The translations under genes were made by a program, and so were the position numbers. Shown here piece after piece: positions 26,813 through 36,248 of a DNA stretch of 64,000 nucleotides. Where the stretch lies: positions 1,054,001 to 1,118,000 of the forward strand of contig NZ_LN881724.1 in assembly GCF_001457415.1 (NCBI RefSeq). Direction: 5' to 3'. Numbering within the stretch: the stretch's first letter is position 1; every line of letters starts with the position of its first letter. The notes beneath the pieces were generated by a model that was not told where the DNA came from, did not search any database, and was given only the letters and a program-made list of their open reading frames with translations. The stretch comes from Gorillibacterium timonense (GTDB taxonomy: Bacteria > Bacillota > Bacilli > Paenibacillales > NBRC-103111).

Positions 26813-27628
26813 ATGGAAAAGGTTTGGTTGATTACCGGTACTTCGTCGGGATTTGGTCGCCAGCTTGTCGAGCAATTGCTGCCGACCGGCGACCGGATCG
26901 TAGCGACGGCCCGCAGGCTGGAGACGATTGCAGATTACGCGGAGAAAGGGATGGACCGGGTGCTCCTGGCCGAGTTGGACGTGACCGACGCCGCACAAGC
27001 GAAGCGGGTGGCTGAGGAAGCGGTCAAGGTATTTGGGCGAATCGATGTGGTCGTCAATAACGCCGGCTATGATCTCACGGGAGCCTTTGAAGGCATGACA
27101 GACCAACAAATCCGCGATCAGTTCGAGACGAACGTATTCGGAGTCATCAACGTGATCCGCGCCACATTGCCGATCTTTAAAACGCAGGGGGCCGGTCATT
27201 ATATCAACTTTTCCTCGGTGCTTGGGAAGGTCTCCTTCCCGCTCCAGAGCATCTATTCGGCGACCAAATATGCAATAGAAGGCTTGTCCGATTCCTTATC
27301 CCAGGAGCTTGCCGGCTTCGGTATCAAGACAACTGTCGTGGAACCGGCTGTCTACAAGACGGAGATCAATCGGAAGTCTCCGAGAGTGGCAGGGCTGCCT
27401 GAATATAAAAGCATATACGAGGCGGTGAGCAAGCAGTTCGCCTCCTTCCCGCATGGCGATCCCGCTCTTGCCGTGAAAGCAATCCTGGAACTGACCGCTA
27501 TGGAGAATCCGCCGCTGCATTTTCCGCTTGGCGCTCCGGCTTATGCCACGATCCGGGCGGATCTGCAAGCACGGTTGGATGAACTCGGCAGCGTGGAGAA
27601 GCTTTCCGCTTTTCCTGTCGTCTCCTGA
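26813..27628 (+). CDS. Short-chain dehydrogenase/reductase
   Basis: This 271-residue classical SDR has the coenzyme motif TGTSSGFG at the N-terminus and NNAGYD (NNAG). The catalytic Ser is in NFSSVLG and the catalytic pair in YSATK. Absence of an acidic residue after beta-2 (ARRLE instead) fits NADPH preference. It is the first gene of the TetR-controlled operon. The substrate is a carbonyl or alcohol of unknown identity. Confidence 0.92.
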   Translation: MEKVWLITGTSSGFGRQLVEQLLPTGDRIVATARRLETIADYAEKGMDRVLLAELDVTDAAQAKRVAEEAVKVFGRIDVVVNNAGYDLTGAFEGMTDQQIRDQFETNVFGVINVIRATLPIFKTQGAGHYINFSSVLGKVSFPLQSIYSATKYAIEGLSDSLSQELAGFGIKTTVVEPAVYKTEINRKSPRVAGLPEYKSIYEAVSKQFASFPHGDPALAVKAILELTAMENPPLHFPLGAPAYATIRADLQARLDELGSVEKLSAFPVVS

Positions 27629-27640
27629 GGAGGATGAAGG

Positions 27641-28186
27641 ATGAAAACCTTGGTCATCGTCGCACATCCCGATTTGTCGGCTTCACGGATTAATCTGGCT
27701 TGGGTGAACGGATTGAAGCAGGAGGCTTCCGTCACCGTACACAACCTGTATGAAGCGTATCCGGACCACTGGATCGATGTCGAACGCGAACAGCAGCTGT
27801 TGGACGGCCACGACCGAATCGTTTTTCAATATCCGCTATTTTGGTACAGCACACCGCCGCTTCTGAAGCAGTGGTTCGATGATGTGCTGGAGAGGGGCTG
27901 GGCGTTTGGTCCAGGTGGAGAGCATTTGAAGAACAAGGAAATCGGCGTCGCCGTATCCACGGCCGGAACAGAGGAGTCTTACCGCCCTGAGGGCTACAAC
28001 CGATTCCTCATCCGCGATCTCCTAAAGCCTATGGAAGCGCTGGTTGTCCATGTCGACGCGGTATACTTGCCTCCGTTTCTTCTCCACGATTCAAGAAACG
28101 TAACCGATGAACAACTGGTCGCAAGCGCTGCAGCTTATCTGCGGTATCTGACAGCTGCCCGGCTTCCTGAAGAGCTGGTTCCATGA
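27641..28186 (+). CDS. NAD(P)H oxidoreductase, flavodoxin-like (KefF/YwrO/MdaB type)
   Basis: This 181-residue flavoprotein is of the quinone-reductase type. It has VIVAHPDLSASRIN for phosphate binding of FMN/FAD, FQYPLFWYSTPPLLKQWFD and STAGTEESY. Such enzymes reduce quinones by two electrons and limit redox cycling. The ATG follows GAGGAGG. The 3' end overlaps the next gene by 4 nt, and it belongs to the same TetR-type operon. Confidence 0.9.
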   Translation: MKTLVIVAHPDLSASRINLAWVNGLKQEASVTVHNLYEAYPDHWIDVEREQQLLDGHDRIVFQYPLFWYSTPPLLKQWFDDVLERGWAFGPGGEHLKNKEIGVAVSTAGTEESYRPEGYNRFLIRDLLKPMEALVVHVDAVYLPPFLLHDSRNVTDEQLVASAAAYLRYLTAARLPEELVP

Positions 28187-29223
28187 GCGCCGTCGCACGC
28201 TTGATCCGAGATAAAGCGAATGAGCTGGGGTACGAAAAATGCGGCATCATTCCGGTTGAAGCGTTGGAGGAATATGGCGACAAGTTCGAGGAACGCCTGC
28301 AAAGGGTACCGGCATCCGAGCCGTTTTATCGGCAGCAGCGCCGGCTGATCTCTCCTCTCGCGGATTACCCGTGGGCTAAATCCGTCGTTGTGCTGATCTC
28401 CCGGTACGGTAAATACAAGGTGCCGGACAACGTGAAGGGGCATATCGGGAAATCGTATCTATACGATATCCGCGTCGATCCTCGCTCGCGAGAATACCAG
28501 AACGGCGTAGAACTTGAGCGCTATATGCAAGAAGAACTCGGTCTGAAGACGGCTACCAACCGGAAGTTCGGCATCGTGGGGCTGCGGTGGGCCGCTATGC
28601 AGGCGGGGCTTGGGATCATTCGCCGCAACAATTTCTTTTATACCGAGAACGGCTCCTGGGTTCATCTGGAAGCATGGCTGACCGATGAAGAGGTGGAGCT
28701 TCGCGATGAGACGCGGCTGGCTCCTTGTCCGAAGGGCTGTTCCCGCTGCACCCAGGCCTGTCCGACCGGTTCGTTATCCGAACCGTACACGATGCAGCCG
28801 CTGAGTTGCATCTCCTTCTTGACTACCTTCGGAGGGAGGGATTTGCCGAATGAACCACTCAGTCGAAAATTCGGCGAATGCATCTACGGCTGCGATCTGT
28901 GCCAGGATGCTTGTCCGATGAACCGTGGCAAATGGGAGGAGACGAGCGAGTTTCCCGGCTTGTCTGATTTGGCTCCCGAGCTGTCGCCAGAGAACATTCT
29001 GTCGATGTCCGAGGAATTCTACCGAGTGAAGGTTCAGCCGAAATTTTTCTATCTGAACGGCGAAGAGCTGTGGAAATGGAAGGTCAACGTTCTCTCTTAC
29101 ATGCGCAACAACGATCCGAAAAGCCATGAAGCACAGATTAGCCATGCTCGTCGAAACGAACACGAAAAAGTCCGAGAGATGGCGGATTCGATTTGGAACG
29201 AGTTATTCGCGCATGAACGGTAG
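28183..29223 (+). CDS. QueG-like double [4Fe-4S] protein
   Basis: This 346-residue protein resembles epoxyqueuosine reductase and has two four-cysteine clusters: CPKGCSRCTQACPTG, and CIYGCDLCQDACPMN with an upstream Cys. QueG uses cobalamin and the two clusters to finish queuosine synthesis in tRNA. No other queuosine gene is present, and the operon context (SDR, quinone reductase, TetR) suggests a paralogue with another redox role. The ATG overlaps the preceding stop (ATGA). Confidence 0.82.
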   Translation: MSAVARLIRDKANELGYEKCGIIPVEALEEYGDKFEERLQRVPASEPFYRQQRRLISPLADYPWAKSVVVLISRYGKYKVPDNVKGHIGKSYLYDIRVDPRSREYQNGVELERYMQEELGLKTATNRKFGIVGLRWAAMQAGLGIIRRNNFFYTENGSWVHLEAWLTDEEVELRDETRLAPCPKGCSRCTQACPTGSLSEPYTMQPLSCISFLTTFGGRDLPNEPLSRKFGECIYGCDLCQDACPMNRGKWEETSEFPGLSDLAPELSPENILSMSEEFYRVKVQPKFFYLNGEELWKWKVNVLSYMRNNDPKSHEAQISHARRNEHEKVREMADSIWNELFAHER

Positions 29224-29256
29224 AAGGAAATGATCAACGGATGTGCTTATTTATCT

Positions 29257-29298
29257 CCGAAACCGGATTCCGCCGAGAGGCGGTTTTTCGGTTTTTTT
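29257..29298 (+). terminator. Terminator of the SDR operon
   Basis: CCGCC/GGCGG with a GAGA loop is nested in outer pairing AACCG/CGGTT and is followed by a T run. Confidence 0.85.
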
Positions 29299-29514
29299 GG
29301 CTTGCCGCGATAGCAGGTGTGTAGGGAGAGAGAGGGAATCGAGAGTGTGAGCTTGGCGTGCGATCAGGTGGTTCGATAGAGTGAATGATCGGGCGAATTG
29401 ACAATTCGAAAGGCTGTTCTTGAAATTAGGCATCTGTGAAAGGGAGATTTTCGTTTGAAGAGCTCAATTTTCATTCAGGAGTGAGGTTGACGGTGACACT
29501 CATTTTCTAAATAG

Positions 29515-29583
29515 TAAGGTACCTAAAAATAATCATTGACTTCAACTTTGCGTTGAAGTATTGTAATTACATAAGGTACCTTA
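29515..29583 (+). promoter_or_regulatory. Promoter with three palindromes upstream of the His-rich MarR gene
   Basis: The perfect palindrome TAAGGTACCTTA (29572-29583) and a near copy TAAGGTACCTAA (29515-29526) are 57 bp apart. Between them, TTGACT (29536) and TATTGT (29559) form a -35/-10 pair with 17-bp spacing. The spacer is an 8-bp inverted repeat, ACTTCAAC-TTTGC-GTTGAAGT (29539-29559). This arrangement predicts tight autoregulation. Confidence 0.7.
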
Positions 29584-29611
29584 ATAAAATTCGATGAGGA
29601 GGAAACATGTG

Positions 29612-30466
29612 ATGGAACGCACACTATCCGAAATGCTGTTGCATCAGTTTCACCTTTTTCAAAAATTGATTCACCGGGAACGCGCTCGGCAGCGCCACCA
29701 CCACCATGACTTTACAATCGCTCGCGGGCAAGGCCATCTGCTCGGTGTGCTACTCGCCCGGGACGGCATGACCCAGAAAGAGCTAAGCAATCTGCTTCAG
29801 GTTAGGCCTGCTTCACTCGGAGAGCTCGTGAGCAAGCTGGAGCTTAATGGACTCGTGGAGCGGCGGACCAACGAGGAAGACAAGCGCGTCATCAATGTAT
29901 TCCTGACGGAAAAGGGGCGCGCAGCGATCAGCGGTGTCGTTGATTCCAGAAGCGCCATGATCGACCCCTTGTTCGCCGCCTTGAACGAGGATGAGAAGCT
30001 TCAATTGTCGGGACTGCTCGGCAAGCTGATCGATTCGCTTGAAGCGAGTCAGGCAGAGGACCATGATCCATTCCAGGGTCGACCCGAGGATTTCGGCGAA
30101 GCTGGAGCCTGGGGCTTCCGCGGCCCGCGTGGAATGCGTCCGCCTGTGCCACCCACGCCGTTCGATCCCCGCGGCTTTGGCGGTCCGCATGAGGGCGGAC
30201 ATGGACCGAGAAGAGGGCCGTTCGGTCACGGCGGCCGTCATGTCCACGATTTCACTCATGCCGAGCATGACGGTGAACATCGCCATAGAGGGGGATACAG
30301 GCACAGAGGGCCGCATGATCCCGACTTCGGACCGGAGAGTGCTTTCGGGCAGCCGTATCCTTACGGAATCAGCGATCGGCCCGACTCTCGAGACGAGTAT
30401 CAGGGTCCACCGGATACTCCTGAGCCTCCCGAAGCTCCGGAATCGAAGAAGAATGACGGTCAATAA
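29612..30466 (+). CDS. MarR regulator with long His/Gly/Pro-rich C-terminal tail
   Basis: Residues 1-140 form a MarR winged helix, with MTQKELSNLLQVRPASLGEL and the wing RRTNEEDKRVINVFLTEKG. An HHHH cluster lies near residue 30. The remaining 140 or so residues are low-complexity, rich in His, Gly, Pro, Arg and Asp (for example HEGGHGPRRGPFGHGGRH). Most MarR proteins end near residue 150, so the tail is unusual; metal binding is a reasonable guess. The ATG at 29612 has AGGAGG 9 nt upstream. A terminator separates it from the peptide transporter operon. Confidence 0.85.
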   Translation: MERTLSEMLLHQFHLFQKLIHRERARQRHHHHDFTIARGQGHLLGVLLARDGMTQKELSNLLQVRPASLGELVSKLELNGLVERRTNEEDKRVINVFLTEKGRAAISGVVDSRSAMIDPLFAALNEDEKLQLSGLLGKLIDSLEASQAEDHDPFQGRPEDFGEAGAWGFRGPRGMRPPVPPTPFDPRGFGGPHEGGHGPRRGPFGHGGRHVHDFTHAEHDGEHRHRGGYRHRGPHDPDFGPESAFGQPYPYGISDRPDSRDEYQGPPDTPEPPEAPESKKNDGQ

Positions 30467-30488
30467 AGGAATCAATATGGGAACGACG

Positions 30489-30518
30489 AAAGCTCTGGAG
30501 AAGACTCCGGGGCTTTTT
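30489..30518 (+). terminator. Terminator after the His-rich MarR gene
   Basis: AAAGCTCTGGAG/CTCCGGGGCTTT forms a 12-bp stem with two G-T pairs and an AAGA loop, ending in a T run. Confidence 0.8.
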
Positions 30519-30701
30519 CAGTTGGGAGAAAACGCAAGATCAGAAGCCGATGGAGACAAGATGCAAAAGCGCGAATGGAGCGGAAATCAGATGGGATACT
30601 ATGGATAGGAATCAAAAGCTAAACTCGCTTGTAATTCCGAGTATTCCGATATATAATGACAAACATCACAAAGAAACCTAACACTTAGGGGGAGAAACAA
30701 C

Positions 30702-32324
30702 ATGCGCAAACGGACTTCTGGCTTCATGGCTTTACTCTTGTTAACCTTCCTGGTGAGTGCTTGTTCGGGAGGAAATCATACAGCCTCGCCTTCGCCATCC
30801 GCGAGCGGTACGGCAGCTGCAACTCAAGCTCCTGCCGAGGGTGGGACACCAAAAGACGGCGGCAGCTTGATTATCGGCGTAGCTTCCGATCCGGTCATTC
30901 TCAATCCGAATTATGCAGGGGACCGCGTCAGCCTGACCATCGACCAGGCCTTGTTCGCTCCTCTGTTCCAGGTCAATAACGGCAAGAAAACCTTTTATCT
31001 GGCGGAAAGCTTAACGCCGTCTGCTGATAACCTGACGTATACGCTGAAGCTGAGAGACGGCCTAACCTGGCATGACGGGCAAAAGCTGACGGCGGACGAT
31101 GTCGTCTTCACCATCAACAGCATCCTCGACGAGAAGCAGAACAGCTTCCTGCGGGAAAACTTCATTGTCGGCGGCAAGCCGATTACGGCGACGAAGGTAG
31201 ATGACCTTACGGTCGAATTCAAGCTTCCCCAGGTGAGTCCGGCCTTCGAAGCAACCCTGGTTCAAGTTTCTCCGATTCCGAAGCACATCTTCGAGAACGA
31301 AGCGAATATTGAGAAGAGTGACAAGAATGCTGCACCCGTTGGCTCAGGCCCGTTCAAATTCAAGGAATACAAAACCGGCGAATATGTGACGCTGGAACGC
31401 TTCGACAACTATTTCGGCGGGAAGCCCCATCTGGATTCGGTCACCTATCGGGTCGCGAAGGATACGAACGCCGCAAATCTGGCTCTGCAAAACGGGGAGA
31501 TCAACGTGAAGTACCTCGACCCGCAGGATGTCTCTACGATTCAGGCTACGAACAACTTTGACATTCTTCCTTACAGCGAAGGCCGCTTGGCTTACCTCAT
31601 GTTCAATGCGGACAGCGATACCGGTGCACTTGCCAAGAAGGAAGTCCGTCAAGCCTTGTCGCTCGCGCTCAGCCGCGATGAAATCATTCAGACCGCTTAT
31701 ACGTCCAAAGATTACGCCGACCCGGCCAAGTCGTTCTTGACGCCGGATGCCCTGTACTTCACCAATGACGTTACGACCTTCGACAACGATGCGGCCAAAG
31801 CCAAAGAAATGCTGCAAGCAGCAGGTGTCAGCAACTTGAAGCTCCGCTTCATCGTACAGAGCGGTAACAAGGTGCAGGAAGCCGTTTCCCTGTATGTTCA
31901 GCAAAAGCTGAAAGCCGTTGGCGTCGATGTGGAACTGAAGAGCATGGATTCCAGCGCTTGGGTGCAAAAGTTCATTGACCTGAAGGCAACGGATTTTGAG
32001 CTAGCCATGACCGGGTATATCATGGGGTATGACCCGGATGCCTACCGCATCCTGTATACGTCGACCGGCAGCTCCAACTATGCGCATTATAAGAACGCAG
32101 AGGTTGACAAGCTGTTGAACGAAGGAGCCGGAGAAGCGGATACGACCAAACGCGGTGATCTCTACAAGAAAGTTCAACAGATCATTGCCGACGATGCACC
32201 GATCTATCCGATCGCGTACACCAAGACCATCGTGGCCATATCCAAAACCTACGGAGGGATCGAAGATGCGGTTCTGAAGCCGGTTGTCATCTTTGAGGAC
32301 CTGTCGAAGATTTATAAGAAATAA
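30702..32324 (+). CDS. Oligopeptide ABC transporter substrate-binding lipoprotein
   Basis: This is a 540-residue family 5 extracellular solute-binding protein. The lipoprotein signal has lipobox LVSAC (Cys21), then a Ser/Ala/Pro-rich linker. The domain shows the typical VASDPVILNPNYAGD and LRDGLTWHDGQKLTADDVVF. It should deliver peptides, or possibly nickel or other dipeptide-like ligands, to the OppBC channel. The exact ligand is unknown. AGGGGGAG precedes the ATG. A large hairpin and terminator downstream probably raise its level over the membrane subunits. Confidence 0.93.
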   Translation: MRKRTSGFMALLLLTFLVSACSGGNHTASPSPSASGTAAATQAPAEGGTPKDGGSLIIGVASDPVILNPNYAGDRVSLTIDQALFAPLFQVNNGKKTFYLAESLTPSADNLTYTLKLRDGLTWHDGQKLTADDVVFTINSILDEKQNSFLRENFIVGGKPITATKVDDLTVEFKLPQVSPAFEATLVQVSPIPKHIFENEANIEKSDKNAAPVGSGPFKFKEYKTGEYVTLERFDNYFGGKPHLDSVTYRVAKDTNAANLALQNGEINVKYLDPQDVSTIQATNNFDILPYSEGRLAYLMFNADSDTGALAKKEVRQALSLALSRDEIIQTAYTSKDYADPAKSFLTPDALYFTNDVTTFDNDAAKAKEMLQAAGVSNLKLRFIVQSGNKVQEAVSLYVQQKLKAVGVDVELKSMDSSAWVQKFIDLKATDFELAMTGYIMGYDPDAYRILYTSTGSSNYAHYKNAEVDKLLNEGAGEADTTKRGDLYKKVQQIIADDAPIYPIAYTKTIVAISKTYGGIEDAVLKPVVIFEDLSKIYKK

Positions 32325-32335
32325 CGGGTTCAACC

Positions 32336-32441
32336 AATAAGCCGGTGCTTCCAAGAGAGTGTCATCAAACCTTCGTTGCAGTTCAAAAGGAACAGAGGGT
32401 TGAAGACACGTTCTAGCGGGTGATGCCGGCTTATTTTTTTG
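32336..32441 (+). terminator. Large nested hairpin/attenuator between oppA and oppB
   Basis: The outer stem AATAAGCCGG (32336-32345) pairs perfectly with CCGGCTTATT (32426-32435) and is followed by a T run. Inside are GTGTC/GACAC plus TCAA/TTGA (32359-32409) and GTTC/GAAC. The whole forms a branched structure of about 100 nt with a terminator tail. It probably gives partial termination and protects the oppA message. Confidence 0.75.
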
Positions 32442-32461
32442 TATGGGGCGGAGGAGACGAG

Positions 32462-33412
32462 ATGAGACGATTCATCATCCGAAGATTGCTGCAAACCATC
32501 CCGATGCTCTTCTTTGTATCGGTGGTTTGTTTTGCTATGATCAAGCTTGCGCCGGGAGATCCGGTGCTGTCTTTTGTAACGCCGAATATGCATGCGGAGG
32601 ATATCGAGCGAATCCGCCACAACCTGGGACTCGATAAGCCGGCTTACGTCCAATACGGGATCTGGCTGAAGGAAGTGCTTCAGGGGAATTTCGGGTATTC
32701 GCTTGTGAATCATCAGCCTGTGCTGCAGCAGATCCTCGACCGGCTGCCGGCAACCGCCGGACTCATGGGGAGTGCCATCGGGCTTGCCGTCCTGCTGGCG
32801 ATTCCTCTTGGCCTCTGGGCCGGAGCAAACCGCAACCGATGGATCGATAAAACGATCAATTTCTTTTCCTATTTGGGCATATCGGTTCCGGTCTTCTGGC
32901 TGGCGATCCTGCTGATCTATCTGTTCGCGATCCATCTGCATTGGCTGCCCAGCATGGGCATGCGCACCATCGGAGTCCAATCGGCAGCCGATGTGATTCG
33001 CCACGGAATTCTGCCCTGCATCTCACTCGCTTTCGGCTTTCTCGCTGTATATGTGCGGTACATCCGTTCGAGTACGATCGGGCAGTTGAAGGAGGACTAT
33101 GTTCAGATTCAATACGCGTTCGGCTCCTCCAAGACGACCGTGCTGTTCCGGCATGTGATGAAGCATGTGCTGCTCCCGGTTATCACGCTGCTCGGCATGT
33201 CGATGGGCGATCTGGTCGCGGGCGCGATCGTAACGGAGACCGTATTCTCCTGGCCGGGAATCGGCTCGCTCGGAATGACGGCGGTGCGGGGGATGGACTA
33301 TCCTCTGATCATGGGTATCACCTTGCTGTCTTCCGTGCTGCTTATTCTCGGGAATTTGGCCGCGGATATCCTCTACGGCATCGTAGACCCGCGCATTAAA
33401 GGAGCGAGGTGA
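32462..33412 (+). CDS. Oligopeptide ABC transporter permease (OppB/DppB type)
   Basis: This 316-residue membrane subunit has about six helices. Family markers are MRRFIIRRLLQTIPMLFFVS at the start, APGDPV in the extracytoplasmic segment and the coupling region YVQIQYAFGSSKTTVLFRHV. The C-terminal segment ETVFSWPGIGSL is also typical. The ATG at 32462 follows GGAGGAG; an in-frame ATG 42 nt upstream lies in the terminator. It pairs with the next permease in the inner membrane. Confidence 0.94.
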   Translation: MRRFIIRRLLQTIPMLFFVSVVCFAMIKLAPGDPVLSFVTPNMHAEDIERIRHNLGLDKPAYVQYGIWLKEVLQGNFGYSLVNHQPVLQQILDRLPATAGLMGSAIGLAVLLAIPLGLWAGANRNRWIDKTINFFSYLGISVPVFWLAILLIYLFAIHLHWLPSMGMRTIGVQSAADVIRHGILPCISLAFGFLAVYVRYIRSSTIGQLKEDYVQIQYAFGSSKTTVLFRHVMKHVLLPVITLLGMSMGDLVAGAIVTETVFSWPGIGSLGMTAVRGMDYPLIMGITLLSSVLLILGNLAADILYGIVDPRIKGAR

Positions 33413-33417
33413 CGGGG

Positions 33418-34263
33418 ATGAACCGCAGAACATGGAAAAATGTCGGCAGCGAGCTGCTGGATAACCGATGGGGTTTGGCGGCGCTCGTTCTTTTGATTAT
33501 TCTTATCCTAGGGGCCATATTCGCCTTCCTCTCTCCCCATGACCCCAATGAAATGAACGTGATGGAGCGGCTGAAGGGACCTGGCGCGGGCCATTGGTTC
33601 GGAACAGACGAATACGGGCGAGATTATTTGACCCGCGCTTTATATGGCGGACGAATCTCGCTGCTCGTCGGATTTTCGTCGATGCTCGTCGCGACCTTCA
33701 TTGGGGTAACCGTGGGAGTGGTGAGCGGGTATTATGGCGGTTGGGTGGACAGCCTCTTGATGCGGATGCTCGATATCATCCTGTCGATTCCATCCTTCCT
33801 CATTCTGCTTCTGCTCAGTGTGTTCCTGAAGCCGAGTGTTGGCAATATCATTCTCATCATTGCCTTTCTCATGTGGATGAACATTTCCCGCGTGGTCCGA
33901 GCGGAAACGATGACCATTAAAGAACGGGAGTTTGTTCTCTATGCCAAGGCATCGGGACAGAGCACGTTCGGCATCATCCAGAAGCATATCCTGCCTGGGC
34001 TTGTCCCCGTCATCATCGTGGGGGCTACGAACAGCATCGCGTCGGCGATCATGATGGAGTCCTCGCTGAGCTTTCTAGGCTTTGGGGTGCAGCCGCCGAA
34101 CGCCACCTGGGGCAGCATGCTGAACAGCGCGCAGGGAGCGATGGCCCAAGCGCCTTATTTGGCGGTCTTTCCCGGCCTTCTCATCCTGCTCACGGTGCTT
34201 TCGTTCAATGTGCTAGGCGATATCTTGCGGGTGGGCTTTGAACCGAAGCTGATCAAACGATAG
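33418..34263 (+). CDS. Oligopeptide ABC transporter permease (OppC/DppC type)
   Basis: This second permease has 281 residues, with one N-terminal helix followed by a five-helix core. It shows HWFGTDEYGRDYLTRALYGG, the coupling loop EFVLYAKASGQSTFGIIQKH and SSLSFLGFGVQPPNATWG, all typical of DppC/OppC. The ATG at 33418 is chosen (GAGGTGA upstream). An in-frame GTG at 33409 overlapping the oppB stop is an alternative adding three residues. It acts as a dimer partner of the preceding permease. Confidence 0.93.
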   Translation: MNRRTWKNVGSELLDNRWGLAALVLLIILILGAIFAFLSPHDPNEMNVMERLKGPGAGHWFGTDEYGRDYLTRALYGGRISLLVGFSSMLVATFIGVTVGVVSGYYGGWVDSLLMRMLDIILSIPSFLILLLLSVFLKPSVGNIILIIAFLMWMNISRVVRAETMTIKEREFVLYAKASGQSTFGIIQKHILPGLVPVIIVGATNSIASAIMMESSLSFLGFGVQPPNATWGSMLNSAQGAMAQAPYLAVFPGLLILLTVLSFNVLGDILRVGFEPKLIKR

Positions 34264-34276
34264 GGGGAGACGAAAC

Positions 34277-35317
34277 ATGACTGAACCGTTGTTATCCGTC
34301 GAGGATCTGCATGTCTCGTTTCAGACAAGGGACGGAGAGAATCAGGCGGTACGAGGAGTCAGCTTTCATATTGATGCGGGTGAAACCCTCGGAATCGTGG
34401 GCGAATCCGGCAGCGGCAAGAGCGTGACGGCAAAAGCGATCATGGCGCTGATCGCGCCGCCCGGGCGAATCAGCTCAGGCCAAATTACGTATCACGGCGC
34501 TGATCTTTTGAATTTGTCGGAGAAAGAATGGCGGAAGCTGCGCGGCAACCGGATCTCCATGGTCTTTCAAGACCCGATGACCTCACTCAATCCGGTCAAG
34601 CGAATCGGGGATCAGATGACCGAGGTCATCCGCAGGCATCGCGGATTGTCCAAGGGCGAGGCGAATGAAGAAGCGGCCAAGCTGCTCGCGCAGGTCGGCA
34701 TTCCGAATCCGCGCGAGCGCCTCGCCCAATATCCGCATGAGTTCAGCGGAGGCATGCGGCAGCGGGTGATGATCGCCATGGCGCTGTCCTGCGCACCGGA
34801 GCTGCTCATCGCGGACGAGCCGACAACAGCGCTCGATGTGACGATCCAAGCGCAGATTCTTGATCTGTTCAAGCAATTGAAGGCCGATTCGAAGACGGCA
34901 GTAGCTCTGATCACGCATGATCTCGGAGTTGTGGCACAGGTGTGCACCCGGGTTATCGTCATGTACGGCGGGCTGATCATGGAGGAAGGCAGCGTGGAGG
35001 ACATCTTCTACCGACCTCAGCATCCTTATACTCTCGGGCTGCTTCGCTCTCTGCCAAGACGCGGCGAGAAGTCCCGCGAGAGGCTCACACCGATCGAGGG
35101 CTCTCCGCCCGATCTGCTGAATCCGCCTAGTGGCTGCCCGTTCCGGGATCGCTGCCCTCACGCCTTTGAGCGATGCACCGAGCGGCCTCCGGCTTTCGAT
35201 CTTTCTCCCGGGCATCATTCGATGTGCTGGCTGGCGGAATCGGAGTCGCTTCTCGGCAAGGAGCGCGAGGAATCCGTATCCAGTTCCGGTGCTGAGGGAG
35301 GTGTGACGCATGGCTGA
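34277..35317 (+). CDS. Oligopeptide ABC transporter ATP-binding protein (OppD type)
   Basis: This 346-residue ATPase has Walker [10 protein letters not shown]-loop [11 protein letters not shown], signature FSGGMRQR, Walker [13 protein letters not shown] and H-loop THDLG. The C-terminal oligopeptide-transporter extension contains the Cys-rich [15 protein letters not shown], which in OppD/DppD proteins binds an iron-sulfur cluster. The next gene overlaps its end by 8 nt. It should energise peptide uptake with OppF. Confidence 0.94.
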   Translation: MTEPLLSVEDLHVSFQTRDGENQAVRGVSFHIDAGETLGIVGESGSGKSVTAKAIMALIAPPGRISSGQITYHGADLLNLSEKEWRKLRGNRISMVFQDPMTSLNPVKRIGDQMTEVIRRHRGLSKGEANEEAAKLLAQVGIPNPRERLAQYPHEFSGGMRQRVMIAMALSCAPELLIADEPTTALDVTIQAQILDLFKQLKADSKTAVALITHDLGVVAQVCTRVIVMYGGLIMEEGSVEDIFYRPQHPYTLGLLRSLPRRGEKSRERLTPIEGSPPDLLNPPSGCPFRDRCPHAFERCTERPPAFDLSPGHHSMCWLAESESLLGKEREESVSSSGAEGGVTHG

Positions 35318-36233
35318 TTCGCAGGTTCTGGTGGATGTCCGCGGACTCAAGAAGCATTTTACCAAAGAAAAAACGATCTTCGGTAGGGACTCGGACGTGC
35401 TGAAGGCGGTAGACGGCGTCAGCTTCCAGATTCGCAAGGGAGAAACCTTTGGCCTGGTCGGAGAATCCGGAAGCGGCAAATCGACGGTCGGGCGCTGTCT
35501 TCTCCGGCTGTACGATTATACCGAGGGAGAAGTTCGGTTTGACGGACAGCCGATCAGCAAGCTGAAGGAGAAGCGGTTGAAGCCGTTCCGCAGACGCATT
35601 CAATCGATTTTTCAGGATCCCTATTCGTCGCTCAATCCAAGCTTGAACGTGCTTGAGCTAATCAGTGAGCCGATGAAAATTCACGGAATTTACAAGGGAG
35701 CTGCCAGCAAGGAGGAAATCGCCTCCCTTTTGGAGAAGGTTGGATTGAAGCGGGAGCAGCTTTACCGGTATCCGCATGAATTCAGCGGCGGGCAGCGCCA
35801 GCGGATCTCCATCGCGCGAGCCTTGTCGGTACGGCCCGAATTCGTCGTCTGTGACGAGCCGGTCTCGGCACTCGATGTCTCGGTGCAGGCGCAGGTCGTC
35901 AATATGCTGGAAGATCTGCAAGCGGAATTCGGACTCACCTACCTGTTCATCGCCCATGACCTGTCGATGGTCCGCCATATCTCCGACCGCATCGGCGTCA
36001 TGTACGGAGGCCGTCTCGTCGAGGTGGCCGACAGCGATGAGCTGTATGAGAATCCGCTGCATCCGTATACGCAGGCGCTTCTGTCTTCGATCCTGGAGCC
36101 CGATCCGCGGGGCAGCCGGGAGCGAATCCTGTTCGACCGCAATGCCGGGCGCTTCTCCAGCTTGGAGACGAGCGAGCTGAGGGAAGTAAGCCATGGGCAT
36201 TTCGTTGCCGATTATCAATGGATATCAAACTGA
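35310..36233 (+). CDS. Oligopeptide ABC transporter ATP-binding protein (OppF type)
   Basis: This 307-residue second ATPase has Walker [11 protein letters not shown]-loop [11 protein letters not shown], signature FSGGQRQR, Walker [13 protein letters not shown] and H-loop AHDLSMV. The C-terminal extension lacks the four-cysteine cluster of OppD, and the protein is slightly shorter than typical OppF. It overlaps oppD by 8 nt, so translation is coupled. Pairing with OppD gives the asymmetric ATPase dimer of peptide importers. Confidence 0.93.
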   Translation: MADSQVLVDVRGLKKHFTKEKTIFGRDSDVLKAVDGVSFQIRKGETFGLVGESGSGKSTVGRCLLRLYDYTEGEVRFDGQPISKLKEKRLKPFRRRIQSIFQDPYSSLNPSLNVLELISEPMKIHGIYKGAASKEEIASLLEKVGLKREQLYRYPHEFSGGQRQRISIARALSVRPEFVVCDEPVSALDVSVQAQVVNMLEDLQAEFGLTYLFIAHDLSMVRHISDRIGVMYGGRLVEVADSDELYENPLHPYTQALLSSILEPDPRGSRERILFDRNAGRFSSLETSELREVSHGHFVADYQWISN

Positions 36234-36248
36234 GAGGGGAATGGAACC

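Larger units (their letters stand above)
29224..29611 (+). other. Intergenic region before the His-rich MarR gene
   Basis: This 388-bp gene-free stretch contains a terminator (29257-29298) and a promoter with three palindromes (29515-29583). Between these, at about 29300-29510, I see nothing identifiable. Confidence 0.65.
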
